DNA of 34,680 nt from Desulfurococcaceae archaeon (GCA_020833325.1 JAJHQN010000005.1:1-34680), one strand, 5' to 3'. Numbered from the stretch's first letter, positions 1 to 7,131 are shown. Notes: generated by a model not told the origin, from the sequence alone. Made by a program: numbers and translations.

Positions 1-1
1 G

Positions 2-382
2 TGGTATCTTAGAACATCACAGGGTGCACCTGAAACTCTCATAACAGCTTCTAATCTGAAGGCGTACACGTTCGTTGATGAAAGTACGTTCAAGGAGCTG
101 AAGTCCCAGGGTAAGGTGGGCGACCTTGAGATACTATTCACCCAGGACACCTACCTCCTAGTGAACGTCTACTCGATAGTAACATCTAAGCATGACAGGT
201 GTAGGGAGGGGCGCTTGGGGGAGCTCCTAAGATCTATAGTGGGGTACGTTCTAGGCGAAGGCCAGGATGTCTTGGAGAGGGAGTATGCTGTAGAGGGGAC
301 CTTCTATCCCGCTAGGGGTATGGTGGAGCTTTCGAAGCTCTGGGAGCAGCTGTCAACAATAGAGATTAAACGTGGTGGTTAA
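2..382 (+). CDS. tupA: Tungstate ABC transporter substrate-binding protein (C-terminal part)
   Basis: The reading frame is open from the window edge to TAA at 380-382, so this is the 3' part of a gene starting upstream. The ORF track lists only the stretch from an internal GTG at 116. The frame begins WYLRTSQGAPETL and continues ASNLKAYTFVDESTF, then LEILFTQDTYLLVNVYSIV. This resembles the C-terminal lobe of TupA-type periplasmic oxyanion-binding proteins, where a bound-ligand region is followed by AYTLxDRxTY and a segment ending NPYxVI. The role would be extracellular capture of tungstate (or molybdate) for delivery to TupB. The permease starts 2 nt downstream and the ATPase follows, which supports the call. 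Tungstate is more likely than molybdate from the family pattern, but the ligand cannot be proven here. Confidence 0.85.
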   Translation, partial: WYLRTSQGAPETLITASNLKAYTFVDESTFKELKSQGKVGDLEILFTQDTYLLVNVYSIVTSKHDRCREGRLGELLRSIVGYVLGEGQDVLEREYAVEGTFYPARGMVELSKLWEQLSTIEIKRGG

Positions 383-384
383 AG

Positions 385-1029
385 GTGGCCGAGCCTCTTG
401 TTGATATAGTGGCTAGGAGCATTTATATCTCGTTGGCAGCAGCATTAATAGCCTTCACGTTCGGAGCTCTCATATCGCTTTTAATGCTAGTAACTCCTAG
501 GAGGCTCTCTGAGATGCTGATAGGTGTTTTCGACGCCTTGGTGGGTGCTCCAACTGTAGTTGTAGGGCTTATAGTATACATGCTCATATACCCCGGGGGG
601 CCTCTAGGCTTCCTCAAGCTCCTGTATACACCTACAGCTCTCATAGTGAGCCAAGCCCTCGTAGCCCTACCTATAGTGGTGACACTACTCTATAGGTACT
701 TCGAGCAGTTGTGGAGCGATGTTAAGGAGCTCGTTCTATCACTTGGAGCCCCAGCTGGTAAAGTTTACCCTCTGATACTAAGAGAGTCTCCTCCAGCCCT
801 CATAGCAGTATACCTCATAGCGTTCTCCAGAGCCATAGGAGCTCTTGGAGCTGTAATGGTTGTAGGTGGTGGGATTGAGGGTTTAACGAATGTCGTGACA
901 ACAGCTATAGCCCTGGAAGTCCTACTAGGTAACTATGAGTACGCTCTAGCACTAGGGGGAATACTAGTGGTGCTAACCGTTGGGCTGTCGGTAGTCGCGA
1001 GGGCGATAGGGGGTTTGGTTTGGAGGTAA
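385..1029 (+). CDS. tupB: Tungstate ABC transporter permease TupB
   Basis: This is a 214-aa polytopic membrane protein with about five or six hydrophobic segments, at roughly residues 10-35, 48-70, 85-105, 145-165 and 185-205. It has the short permease architecture of the TupB family. An EAA-like cytoplasmic loop is visible around LSLGAPAGKVYPLILRES, followed by FSRAIGALGAVMVVGG, which is where permeases contact the ATPase. The start is GTG, 2 nt after the tupA stop. The 3' end overlaps tupC by 10 nt, so the three genes are translationally coupled. The expected role is the membrane channel of a tungstate importer. Confidence 0.88.
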   Translation: MAEPLVDIVARSIYISLAAALIAFTFGALISLLMLVTPRRLSEMLIGVFDALVGAPTVVVGLIVYMLIYPGGPLGFLKLLYTPTALIVSQALVALPIVVTLLYRYFEQLWSDVKELVLSLGAPAGKVYPLILRESPPALIAVYLIAFSRAIGALGAVMVVGGGIEGLTNVVTTAIALEVLLGNYEYALALGGILVVLTVGLSVVARAIGGLVWR

Positions 1030-1664
1030 GATTAGAGGATGTATGGTTTAGCTACGATGGTAGAAGGTATGTGCTAAAATCGATAAACATGGAGATTAAA
1101 GGTGGAGGGTTACATGTAGTCATGGGCCCTAACGGCTCCGGTAAAACGACCCTACTTAAAATCCTATCCCTTATCTATAAGCCCACGAGGGGTAGTGTTA
1201 TCGTGGATGGTAGGAGCTACTGGGATCTAGGGCCTGCGGAGAGGGACTTGGTTAGACATCATATAGTGTACGTACATGATAAGCCCATACTCCTGAGGGG
1301 GGATGTATGGTATAACGTTAGCCTGGGGTTGAAGCTAAGGGGTTTTAATAACTATGATTACCTGGAGGAGCTCATAAAAAGGTATGGGTTATCAGAGCTC
1401 CTGAAATCCAGCTCTAGGAGTCTAAGCGCTGGTCAGAGGAGGCTTGTCTCCGTAATTAGAGTTCTAGCCCTAAAGCCCAGGGTCCTAGTCTTAGACGAGC
1501 CCTTCAACTACCTTGATAGCAGTAGGGTTAAGATATTATTAGAAGATATAATAGCTATGGCTGAGAGCTCCCTTGTAGTCATTGCTACACACTATGTGGT
1601 GAGGGAGTTGAGGGATAACGCTGTCAAGATGTACGAGCTCGTAGAAGGTAGTCTGAGAGGGTAG
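1020..1664 (+). CDS. tupC: Tungstate ABC transporter ATP-binding protein TupC
   Basis: This ABC ATPase has 214 aa, short for the class and without an obvious C-terminal regulatory domain. Walker A is GPNGSGKTT at residues 36-44, the signature is LSAGQRR at about 135-141, Walker B is VLVLDEP at 155-161, and an ATHY switch histidine is near 192. The Q-loop is unusual. Where most import ATPases have F-Q-x-P, this protein reads YVHDKPILL at 84-92, with Asp where Gln is expected. The signature also has Ala for the second Gly. The start is TTG, inside the 3' end of tupB. The protein should power TupB. The substrate assignment rests on the tupA and tupB context. Confidence 0.85.
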   Translation: MEVRLEDVWFSYDGRRYVLKSINMEIKGGGLHVVMGPNGSGKTTLLKILSLIYKPTRGSVIVDGRSYWDLGPAERDLVRHHIVYVHDKPILLRGDVWYNVSLGLKLRGFNNYDYLEELIKRYGLSELLKSSSRSLSAGQRRLVSVIRVLALKPRVLVLDEPFNYLDSSRVKILLEDIIAMAESSLVVIATHYVVRELRDNAVKMYELVEGSLRG

Positions 1665-1678
1665 GGTTAGGCCTGCAC

Positions 1679-2215
1679 TTACTCCACCACTAGTAGCTTA
1701 CAGTTCAACCCACAACTTCTAATAACACCAACTGCTAATACGAAGAGCCTGTCTACAGACTCTACTGCTAGAACCCTAACAGCACCTCTCCTCAACCTAT
1801 AGTTCATGCCGGTGATTAGGCTTTTCACCTCAGACTCTGATACCACGCTCTTCCCCTCACCCCTAATAGTTGCTATGAGATCTAGATCCCCGGTAACCCC
1901 TCTGAGTAACCTCTCTAGAGCTCCTACAAGCTCGCTTTTAGCCTCAACGTGTAACGCTATGGTTGCTGGTATAAGCCTTGTCATGAACGAGAATTCAACC
2001 CTTCTCGACAGCCTTGCTATGGTTGCTGGATCAAGCCTCCTTGATAGTACTAGTAGCACTCCGGGGAACCTAGTCCTTCTAACCTCTACACCCTCATCCC
2101 ATGGTGTGAACGAGTCTAGGAGCTCCTCCACAAGCCACGTATCCCTGTTGGGCTTGCTCACAGCTACCGCTTTGACGAGCTCGGGCAGTAGCTCGCTAGA
2201 GGGCACTCCCAGCAC
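1679..2215 (-). CDS. THUMP-domain (Tan1-like) RNA-binding protein
   Basis: This 178-aa protein shows features of stand-alone archaeal THUMP proteins: an early segment NRDTWLVEELLDSF, then RRTRFPGVLLVLSRRLDPA, a basic central strand-helix region, and a C-terminal half with DLDLIATIRGEGKSVVSE. THUMP domains bind the acceptor end of tRNA, and Tan1 proteins assist tRNA cytidine acetylation, so a tRNA-modification accessory role is inferred. The GTG start at 2215 lies inside nth (52-nt overlap). A GGAG site 5-6 nt upstream supports it. GTG at 2161, just after the nth stop, is the alternative but would shorten the first strand. No catalytic motif is seen. Confidence 0.6.
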   Translation of the reverse strand: MLGVPSSELLPELVKAVAVSKPNRDTWLVEELLDSFTPWDEGVEVRRTRFPGVLLVLSRRLDPATIARLSRRVEFSFMTRLIPATIALHVEAKSELVGALERLLRGVTGDLDLIATIRGEGKSVVSESEVKSLITGMNYRLRRGAVRVLAVESVDRLFVLAVGVIRSCGLNCKLLVVE

Positions 2216-2847
2216 CTCGGACTCCTAGCTTTGCAAACCCTCCTTCCAAGGGCTATTAGGAGTCTGTGGGCCTCCTCAGCCCTCTCAGCCCCAAAGTACT
2301 CTAGGAGTGCTCTTGAAACCTCCATGTAATCCCTCCTCCTAGCAAGACCCCATCTCAATGCAACCCTCATAGCATGGGTATCCACAGCGAACACAGGAGC
2401 CCTCCTGACGACTGAGAGGAATACATCAACAGTCTTGAAGCCAACACCTTTAACCTTCAAGAGCTCCTCCCTAACCCTAAAGGGGTCCTCTCTTAACAGG
2501 AAATCCTCACCACCAAGCCTTGCAACATGCTCTGCAACCCTCTTGATAGTCTCAGCCTTCTGCCTCCACAAACCAGCAACCCTTATAGAGGATGCTATGT
2601 CATCAACGGAAGCCCCCAGTATATCCTCAAGCCTAACACCAACCCTCCCCCTCAACGTGAGAAAAGCCTTGATGGAATTCCTATCATTGGTATTCTGGCT
2701 GAGAATAACGGAGACCAGGACTGGGAAAGCACCCTCACCAAGGCTATGAGCAACCAAGACAACATACTCCCCAACATCAACCCTAAAAGCCTCAGATAAA
2801 ACTCTGAAAACCTCACCCCCACTAATAACATCAGCAATACCGGCCAA
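2164..2847 (-). CDS. nth: Endonuclease III-family DNA glycosylase/AP lyase
   Basis: This 227-aa protein has the full HhH-GPD fold. It carries SVILSQNTNDRNS near 46-58, the helix-hairpin-helix KVKGVGFKTVDVFL at about 131-144 with the catalytic Lys138 of bifunctional glycosylases, the catalytic Asp156 in FAVDTH, and a C-terminal [4Fe-4S] cluster with Cys205, 212, 215 and 221 (C-x6-C-x2-C-x5-C). It removes oxidised pyrimidines and nicks abasic sites in base-excision repair. A mismatch thymine glycosylase function is possible for this family in thermophiles but is not distinguishable here. The ATG start at 2847 faces the gene-poor region. The downstream THUMP gene overlaps its 3' end. Confidence 0.9.
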   Translation of the reverse strand: MAGIADVISGGEVFRVLSEAFRVDVGEYVVLVAHSLGEGAFPVLVSVILSQNTNDRNSIKAFLTLRGRVGVRLEDILGASVDDIASSIRVAGLWRQKAETIKRVAEHVARLGGEDFLLREDPFRVREELLKVKGVGFKTVDVFLSVVRRAPVFAVDTHAMRVALRWGLARRRDYMEVSRALLEYFGAERAEEAHRLLIALGRRVCKARSPRCWECPLASYCPSSSKR

Positions 2848-2973
2848 GACAGGGAACCCCTCATAACCCTACATCCAGTAGCCTAGAAATTAAAACTTAT
2901 AGTATAGAGTAACCCCTGGGGCTAACATCAACACATGGAGCTCCACCAGGAGCTATTAAACCATAACGTTAAA

Positions 2974-3000
2974 GTAACCCCCACATCGCCGAGGGGTTAC
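2974..3000. repeat. GTAACCCC hairpin, copy 1
   Basis: GTAACCCC at 2974-2981 pairs with GGGGTTAC at 2993-3000 around an 11-nt loop. Further GTAACC sequences lie nearby at 2909 and 3015. Similar palindromes occur at 4361-4399 and 33853-33883, always between genes. It sits upstream of nth (minus) and of the 3139 gene (plus). Function is unknown; it could be a transcript hairpin or a small dispersed repeat. Confidence 0.6.
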
Positions 3001-3138
3001 CCCAATGATCTAAGGTAACCCTGCCTCCGTCAAGCCGAGCTCGCCACGCTAGCTATGTCATTCAACCCCTTGAACAGCCACGTTCAACGGTTTAAGCTTT
3101 AGGTTGTACGAGCCCCTCTACTAACGTAGGTGAGGTGT

Positions 3139-3552
3139 ATGTGGAGGCTCTATCTAGGCCTAATCGCCCTCACTATCATCGTGTTAAGCGCTATTCTAGC
3201 CCTACAATCGCTACCCACCTCGAATACCTCAACGCAGGCTTCTACGGGGGAAGGTGTTGGTAGTACAAGCTTCCGGGTTGAAGTTGCAGACTCTAGCCTG
3301 GAGCTCTCGGTTAACTGGAGGTTTATAGTGGATGAGAGGTTGTTTAGAGAGCTAGTTGCTAGGATTGAATCCTACGGCCCCGAGTACTTTGGCATGCACC
3401 CTAGTGATATCAGGGTCCTGGAGCTCCTCAAAGAGGATCCCCGTGTCATAGCCATACTTGAGGTTAACATAACGCTAACCAACATGGGGCCTGAGAACGT
3501 CTACGTGCTATGCGGGGGAGGCTGTTACAGAGCTGACAGTAGATTTAAATAG
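3139..3552 (+). CDS. Small membrane-anchored or secreted protein, unknown function
   Basis: No family was recognised. The ORF track starts at GTG 3130, but ATG 3139 is better placed after a GGTGAGG site. The protein then has 137 aa. Residues about 4-24 are a hydrophobic signal or anchor segment (LYLGLIALTIIVLSAILAL), followed by a Ser/Thr-rich linker. A soluble extracellular part holds SLELSVNWRFIVDE and VIAILEVNITLTNMGP, which looks like beta-sandwich sequence, then a Cys pair in VLCGGGCY just before the stop. The abrupt end after the beta-strand could mean it is truncated. The following 200 bp hold no clear gene. A TATA-like TTTAAGCTTTA lies near 3090. Confidence 0.5.
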   Translation: MWRLYLGLIALTIIVLSAILALQSLPTSNTSTQASTGEGVGSTSFRVEVADSSLELSVNWRFIVDERLFRELVARIESYGPEYFGMHPSDIRVLELLKEDPRVIAILEVNITLTNMGPENVYVLCGGGCYRADSRFK

Positions 3553-3694
3553 CTGTAGATAGCTGTAAATACTTGGTGTAATGGTGTTGGGTGAGCTGTC
3601 AAAGACCTAGGCTAGAACAGTGTGGGAGGTTGCCACAGTTCTATAGCTGAACAGCAGGTATTCAAGCTTCGGGGGAGGGGAGGGGTTAACGGGT

Positions 3695-3734
3695 ACAGCC
3701 CCCCTTTGATCCGCACTGCGGTGAGGGGGGCTGT
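3695..3734. repeat. Strong GC-rich hairpin
   Basis: ACAGCCCCCC at 3695-3704 is perfectly complementary to GGGGGGCTGT at 3725-3734. The 20-nt loop contains a smaller CCGC/GCGG stem. A second short stem, GAGCCC with GGGCTC, follows at about 3752-3774. The hairpins lie between two small orphan ORFs. They could be the terminator of the 3139 gene, although no T-run follows, or part of an untranslated structured leader of the next gene. Confidence 0.55.
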
Positions 3735-3778
3735 GGTTGCCGGGCGTAGATGGGAGCCCCATGGCGTTAGGGCTCTAC

Positions 3779-3864
3779 TGGGGCCCATGAGGTGTGGGTG
3801 AAGCTAATGATCCCACACCAAGGCCCAACCCCGCTAACGGAAATACCGTTAGCGGGGAAACGCT
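3779..3864 (+). repeat. Arm 1 of a 2.9-kb-spaced inverted duplication
   Basis: This segment is near-identical to the reverse complement of 6705-6814. Only about four substitutions separate the two copies, apart from a 24-nt in-frame gap. In this copy the gap brings CCCCGCTAACGG and CCGTTAGCGGGG together as a perfect 12-bp palindrome with a 5-nt loop (3830-3858). Both arms encode the same peptide, so the duplication is of coding sequence rather than a transposon end. Confidence 0.8.
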
Positions 3865-4196
3865 ACTTCTACCTCCCTAGGAACGAGCTAGTGGAGATCC
3901 TCAAGGTACATGATAGCGGATTCTCTTGCACATACGTATCACTAGAGCCGGTTAAAGGTGAGGTAGCAGTCGGTGGTATGGCAGTACTAGCCGCGCTCAT
4001 AACGGTGAAGCTTAAACCAGGAGACTCTATAAACAACATATACTACTTCGTGATCAAAAAGCCTTCGCCCGAGGAGCCTTTCATAGCGAAGCTCCATGTG
4101 AAAACAGATCGTATATGCAAAGTCTACGATATCAACTGCGAGCGTGGAGTTACCAGTAAACACCTAGAGACGACCATGGATATTAAGTTTGGATAG
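3792..4196 (+). CDS. Orphan protein, probably 5'-frameshifted
   Basis: This 134-aa product (GTG start) was not recognised. It reads as a real protein with alternating hydrophobic strands: KRYFYLPRNELVEILKV, VAVGGMAVLAALITVKLK and NNIYYFVIKKPSPEEPF. The inverted copy at 6697-6831 begins MALGSIGAREVWVRL. Here the matching DNA begins ATG at 3761 and would read MALGSTGAHEVWVKL only if one G of the GGG at 3770-3772 were removed. A +1 insertion therefore seems to have cut off the original start, leaving GTG 3792 as a possible restart. The copy also suggests eight residues are missing after PLTEI. It may be a decaying gene rather than a functional one. Confidence 0.45.
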   Translation: MWVKLMIPHQGPTPLTEIPLAGKRYFYLPRNELVEILKVHDSGFSCTYVSLEPVKGEVAVGGMAVLAALITVKLKPGDSINNIYYFVIKKPSPEEPFIAKLHVKTDRICKVYDINCERGVTSKHLETTMDIKFG

Positions 4197-4577
4197 CGTG
4201 GAATCCCTCTAACCTTAAAGTTAAACCCCCTAGCAAATATTCAAAGGTTAGCTAGCTCTGTGGAGGAGCTCCTGGATTGAGAAGTTTAAACCCTATGGCT
4301 ACCCGCTTACCGAACCTCTAACCGGGGCCCCAATAGGATAGGGGGCTCGAACGTGGTCTTAAGTAACCCCTCCATGTCGGACAACCATGGGGGTTACTTT
4401 AAAGACCTAAGCTTCTTGGTAACAGGGTATACGCTTGAAGGGGTACTTGGAGAGGAGGTATGCTCTTAGAGCTCCTAGTGGGGTCTGGTCCACCTAGAGT
4501 AACCTAATTGTCACGATGAGAATTTCGACAGTCCCTAATCTTCCAGATAGCTGTTTATGACCTTTAAATTCAATAAC
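4197..4577. other. Intergenic stretch without a recognisable gene
   Basis: About 380 bp with no ORF of convincing codon character on either strand. It contains the GTAACCCC hairpin at 4361-4399, a further GTAACC near 4500, and AT-rich patches near 4240 and 4560. No tRNA T-loop, C/D-box pair or repeat array was found. It may hold gene remnants too decayed to identify. Confidence 0.5.
4361..4399. repeat. GTAACCCC hairpin, copy 2
   Basis: AAGTAACCCC at 4361-4370 pairs with GGGGTTACTT at 4390-4399. The stem continues inward as CCATG/CATGG after a 2-nt bulge, giving about 14-15 bp. It is the longest member of the GTAACCCC family in the window and lies in sequence without genes. Confidence 0.65.
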
Positions 4578-4969
4578 CTAACTGTACCTGGTGGCTTTAC
4601 CTGCTTCTACCACGATCCTCTCCATGTGGTAGTCTATACCTCGCAGCTTCTGAGTTGAGTTTCGCTTCGTGGAATCCCCAGACGTGTAGTGTCCACGCTG
4701 AATCCTACGAGCTTGGGAACCACGTGCTAAGCCCCCTTGCTATCCTACAGCTCTATCGAGATCCGCGGCAGTCCACCTCCCTCTCTCGGTGGCCCTCTCG
4801 ATTATATCATCCATTTATAGTGTATTGCGAGGGTTTTCTCAGCCTCCTCTGTAGCCTTGTACAGCTTCTCGCTAGCCTTGACCGGGTCTTTGTAGATGAG
4901 AGCTCCGCCCCCCTCAAGGTGCTTCAAGGCGAGCTCTATATGCTGTCTTTCTCCAGGTCTAAAGCTCAT
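4578..4969 (-). pseudogene. PaREP1-family protein pseudogene
   Basis: Reading the minus strand from ATG 4969 gives MSFRPGERQHIELALKHLE and then ASEKLYKATEEAEKTLAIHY, which is the N-terminal PaREP1 pattern. A shift of frame then gives DIIERATERGRWTAADLDRA. Another shift gives RIARGLSTWFPSS, an in-frame stop and DSAWTLHVWGFHEAKLNSEA. A last shift gives HMERIVVEAGKA ending at TAG 4578-4580. The order and spacing match an entire PaREP1 gene (AsEKlykA, ERGRWt, AWxLHVxGFHEA), a paralogous family common in Thermoprotei and of unclear function. At least three frameshifts and one stop mean it is dead. The ORF track shows only a plus-strand shadow here (4655-4981). Confidence 0.8.
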
Positions 4970-5114
4970 AGAATTCACTGAGCAACAGAGGGTTAAGAGA
5001 GCTTAATAACATCGGTGGAGAAAATAGCTATTAAAGGTCCTCTGCTCGGGGAGCCATAGAGCCATCTTACCTTATAAAGTTTAGCCTTTAGATAACATAT
5101 CTCGGCTGGCAGGC

Positions 5115-6563
5115 TTGGATGTAGGTGGAGGCTACAATCCTCGTGTGTACAAGAGGATGCTTAGGAGGGTTAGGAGGAAACTTGAGGATTACGCTAGATT
5201 CTCATTAGACCTCCTTGGTGGTGTTGAAGGCTCGCCTGATGTGGTTGAGAGTGTTAGAGCTAGGCTTGAGGAGCTCATTGCTAGTGGGGGGCTTGAACAG
5301 CGGGATGTTGATAAGGCTAAGGCTGTATTGGAGTTTCTGAGGAGTGCTCCTGGATGGCAGGTGGAGTTGTTTAGGAAAGCTTTAAACAAGGAGCTCTCTA
5401 GAAGAGCCGCTAAGAGTGGCAAAGGGCAGGTTAAGAGATCTCAGGTGGGGGAGTGGAGGAGGACGCTTAAGGAGATTAGGAGGCTTAAGGAGAGGCTTAG
5501 AGGTTATGCTGACTATGTACTAGACATCGTTGGGGATCTAGATGACTCTGTAGATCTAGTGGATCAGGTTAGGGATAACCTGGAGCTCCTCCTAGGCAGA
5601 GAGGACACTGTAATACCCGATGTCGTGGAGTTCCCAAGCGGAGAGAAGTATAATGCTAGGACTATCCTGGAGTTTATAAAGAACGCCCCCCCATGGCAAC
5701 TTGATATGTTTAGGAAAGCCCTGGAGAAGGAGCTCTATAGGAGGAGGAGGCTTCAAGAGGATATAAGGAGGATAGAGGAGGCCCTGGAGAAGTATATCGA
5801 AGAACGGGGGGTCCACGTACCATTCCACATTATAGAATTTGATAAGATAGCGTGCTTCGAAGGCAAATGCCACTACATGTTCAAGGTTGAAATTGGGTCT
5901 AAGAGGTTTCTAGACGAGTTCGAGGGGACGCTGGAGGAGCTCATAGACCTATTCAAGGGTATTGTAGACGTGGAAGCTGAGAACGTAGAGAGGATCGTCT
6001 TGAAAGCGGAGAGGGAGAGGCGTAGGGCGGTAGGAGAGCTACGGGGGTTCCAGGAGCTTCTAATAGAGTTGGAGAAGCACATCTACGGCAACGCCATACT
6101 CACAATCTCAGGCCATAAACTAGCAAGGCCCAGACAGTGGGAGGGTCTATCAGACGAGGTTATAACAGCTCTGAACATGGGCCTCCAGAAGGTTGGAGAA
6201 CTAGAGATTATAAAATGGGATGCCTCTAGGCTGAAAGAAAACCTAGTAGTATACGGTGCAGACCCAGAATTCTGGCCAGAGTTCTACAGATGGCTCTCAA
6301 ACTCACTAAAGAAGAGCAAAACCATATCAATACTCCTCAGAAGCTTCACAAAGAAAGTAGATGAAACAACAGGACTCCCAATAAAAGAGATAAGAGGTTA
6401 CATAGTGAGCTTAGAAGGGAACAACATAAAATACCACCAGTTAACAGCAAGAGAGCTCCTAGAAGCATACACAAGAGACCCGGAGACAGGAAAGAGAATA
6501 GAGCCAGAACCAGCAGTAATATTCTGCGGCCCAGGAGACGAAAAGATATACCCCACACTCTAA
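5115..6563 (+). CDS. Unrecognised 482-aa protein with two tandem helical repeats
   Basis: I do not recognise the family. Residues about 12-100 and 115-212 are two copies of one charged, alpha-helical module. The best landmark is APGWQVELFRKALNKEL at 78-94 against APPWQLDMFRKALEKEL at 191-207; the DYARFSLDLLGG and GYADYVLDIVGD segments also align. A coiled-coil stretch follows (about 207-230), then a mixed alpha/beta domain from about 235 to the end, with FDKIACFEGKCHYMFKVE carrying two Cys. No signal peptide, membrane segment or enzymatic motif is visible, so it is probably a cytoplasmic scaffold or nucleic-acid or protein binder. The start is TTG 5115; ATG 5157 is possible. It stands alone among pseudogenes and repeats, and its 3' third is much richer in A and C than its 5' third. 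Confidence 0.75.
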   Translation: MDVGGGYNPRVYKRMLRRVRRKLEDYARFSLDLLGGVEGSPDVVESVRARLEELIASGGLEQRDVDKAKAVLEFLRSAPGWQVELFRKALNKELSRRAAKSGKGQVKRSQVGEWRRTLKEIRRLKERLRGYADYVLDIVGDLDDSVDLVDQVRDNLELLLGREDTVIPDVVEFPSGEKYNARTILEFIKNAPPWQLDMFRKALEKELYRRRRLQEDIRRIEEALEKYIEERGVHVPFHIIEFDKIACFEGKCHYMFKVEIGSKRFLDEFEGTLEELIDLFKGIVDVEAENVERIVLKAERERRRAVGELRGFQELLIELEKHIYGNAILTISGHKLARPRQWEGLSDEVITALNMGLQKVGELEIIKWDASRLKENLVVYGADPEFWPEFYRWLSNSLKKSKTISILLRSFTKKVDETTGLPIKEIRGYIVSLEGNNIKYHQLTARELLEAYTRDPETGKRIEPEPAVIFCGPGDEKIYPTL

Positions 6564-6696
6564 ACACGCAAGGCAAGGATAAACTCGTTCTAAAAAGTAA
6601 CCATGGTAGCTAGGAATTCTCATTTAAACTCCATCTACTACAGCTCTAAAACCTTAAAGCATTCTTGGATCACACGACAAGGAAGCTTCCCCAACA

Positions 6697-6831
6697 CTAT
6701 TCCAAGCGTTTCCCCGCTAACAGTTTGATGGTATTTCCAAATACCCGTATTTCCGTTAGCGGGGTTAGGCCTTGGTGTGGGATCACTAGCCTCACCCACA
6801 CCTCACGGGCCCCAATCGAGCCAAGTGCCAT
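6697..6831 (-). pseudogene. 5' fragment of a paralogue of the 3792 ORF
   Basis: From ATG 6831 the minus strand encodes MALGSIGAREVWVRLVIPHQ, then GLTPLTEIRVFGNTIKLLAG and KRLE, and stops at TAG 6697-6699 (44 aa). It matches the start of the 3761-4196 reading frame closely and then diverges after AGKR, so it is a truncated copy of the same gene. A TATA-like ACTTTATATGAT (minus strand) sits about 35-40 bp upstream, so the fragment may keep its promoter. It shows that the family's original start is upstream of GTG 3792. Confidence 0.65.
6705..6814 (-). repeat. Arm 2 of the inverted duplication
   Basis: This is the reverse-complement partner of 3779-3864, 110 nt long against 86 nt. The extra 24 nt (eight codons) lie between GGAAATAC and GTTAGCGGGG. 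In this copy the outer CCCCGCTAAC/GTTAGCGGGG arms are separated by a longer AT-rich loop that itself contains GGTATTT/AAATACC. Confidence 0.8.
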
Positions 6832-7131
6832 TCATAATACTAAAACCCATAATCAGCCCCTAATCATATAAAGTTTAATCCCAAGAAAACCTATCTCTCT
6901 CCCCCTTCCATACCCATCTTCATGTCTGGGTAGCTTTAAATCCAATGTTATCTTAGGTAAGGAGTGTACCTCCGAGGTGGCCTCTAAGCCACCCTATGTC
7001 GGATTTGATAAGACTCCTAGGAGCTCTTAGGGTAACCTTTTATGAGAATCGATATCAACATTGTAGATGGATAAAGCTATTCTCTACCAAGGGGTGTTTT
7101 TAGAAGGCATCGCTATTTGATTATATTGATA

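Larger units (their letters stand above)
6564..7131. other. Gene-poor stretch downstream of the 482-aa gene
   Basis: Apart from the pseudogene fragment on the minus strand (6697-6831) and its TATA-like ATCATATAAAG near 6863-6873, this 570-bp region has no supported gene. It contains a small hairpin GGTGGC-CTCTAA-GCCACC near 6976-6993 with TCCG/CGGA outside it, the palindrome CTCCTAGGAG at about 7014-7023, and another GTAACC near 7032. The plus ORF 6665-6871 is a shadow of the fragment. Confidence 0.55.

Noticed and set aside
3761-3800. Selenocysteine readthrough of the TGA at 3788
   Set aside because: The frame with TGA is explained by a one-base shift relative to the homologous copy. No selenocysteine machinery is expected in this group.
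3779-3864. Insertion sequence or MITE terminal repeat
   Set aside because: The repeat was first suspected to be a transposon end, but both copies encode the same peptide in frame and differ by an in-frame gap. Duplicated coding sequence explains it better, and no transposase is present.
3130-4196. The 3139 and 3792 ORFs as one gene split by an insertion
   Set aside because: The paralogous fragment shows that the second gene has its own ATG (position 3761 equivalent) and, in the other copy, its own TATA box, so it is a separate gene.
4655-4981. Plus-strand ORF of 108 aa
   Set aside because: It lies antisense to the PaREP1 pseudogene. Its composition is not protein-like and it has no ribosome-binding site.
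6665-6871. Plus-strand ORF of 68 aa
   Set aside because: It is the shadow of the minus-strand paralogous fragment at 6697-6831.
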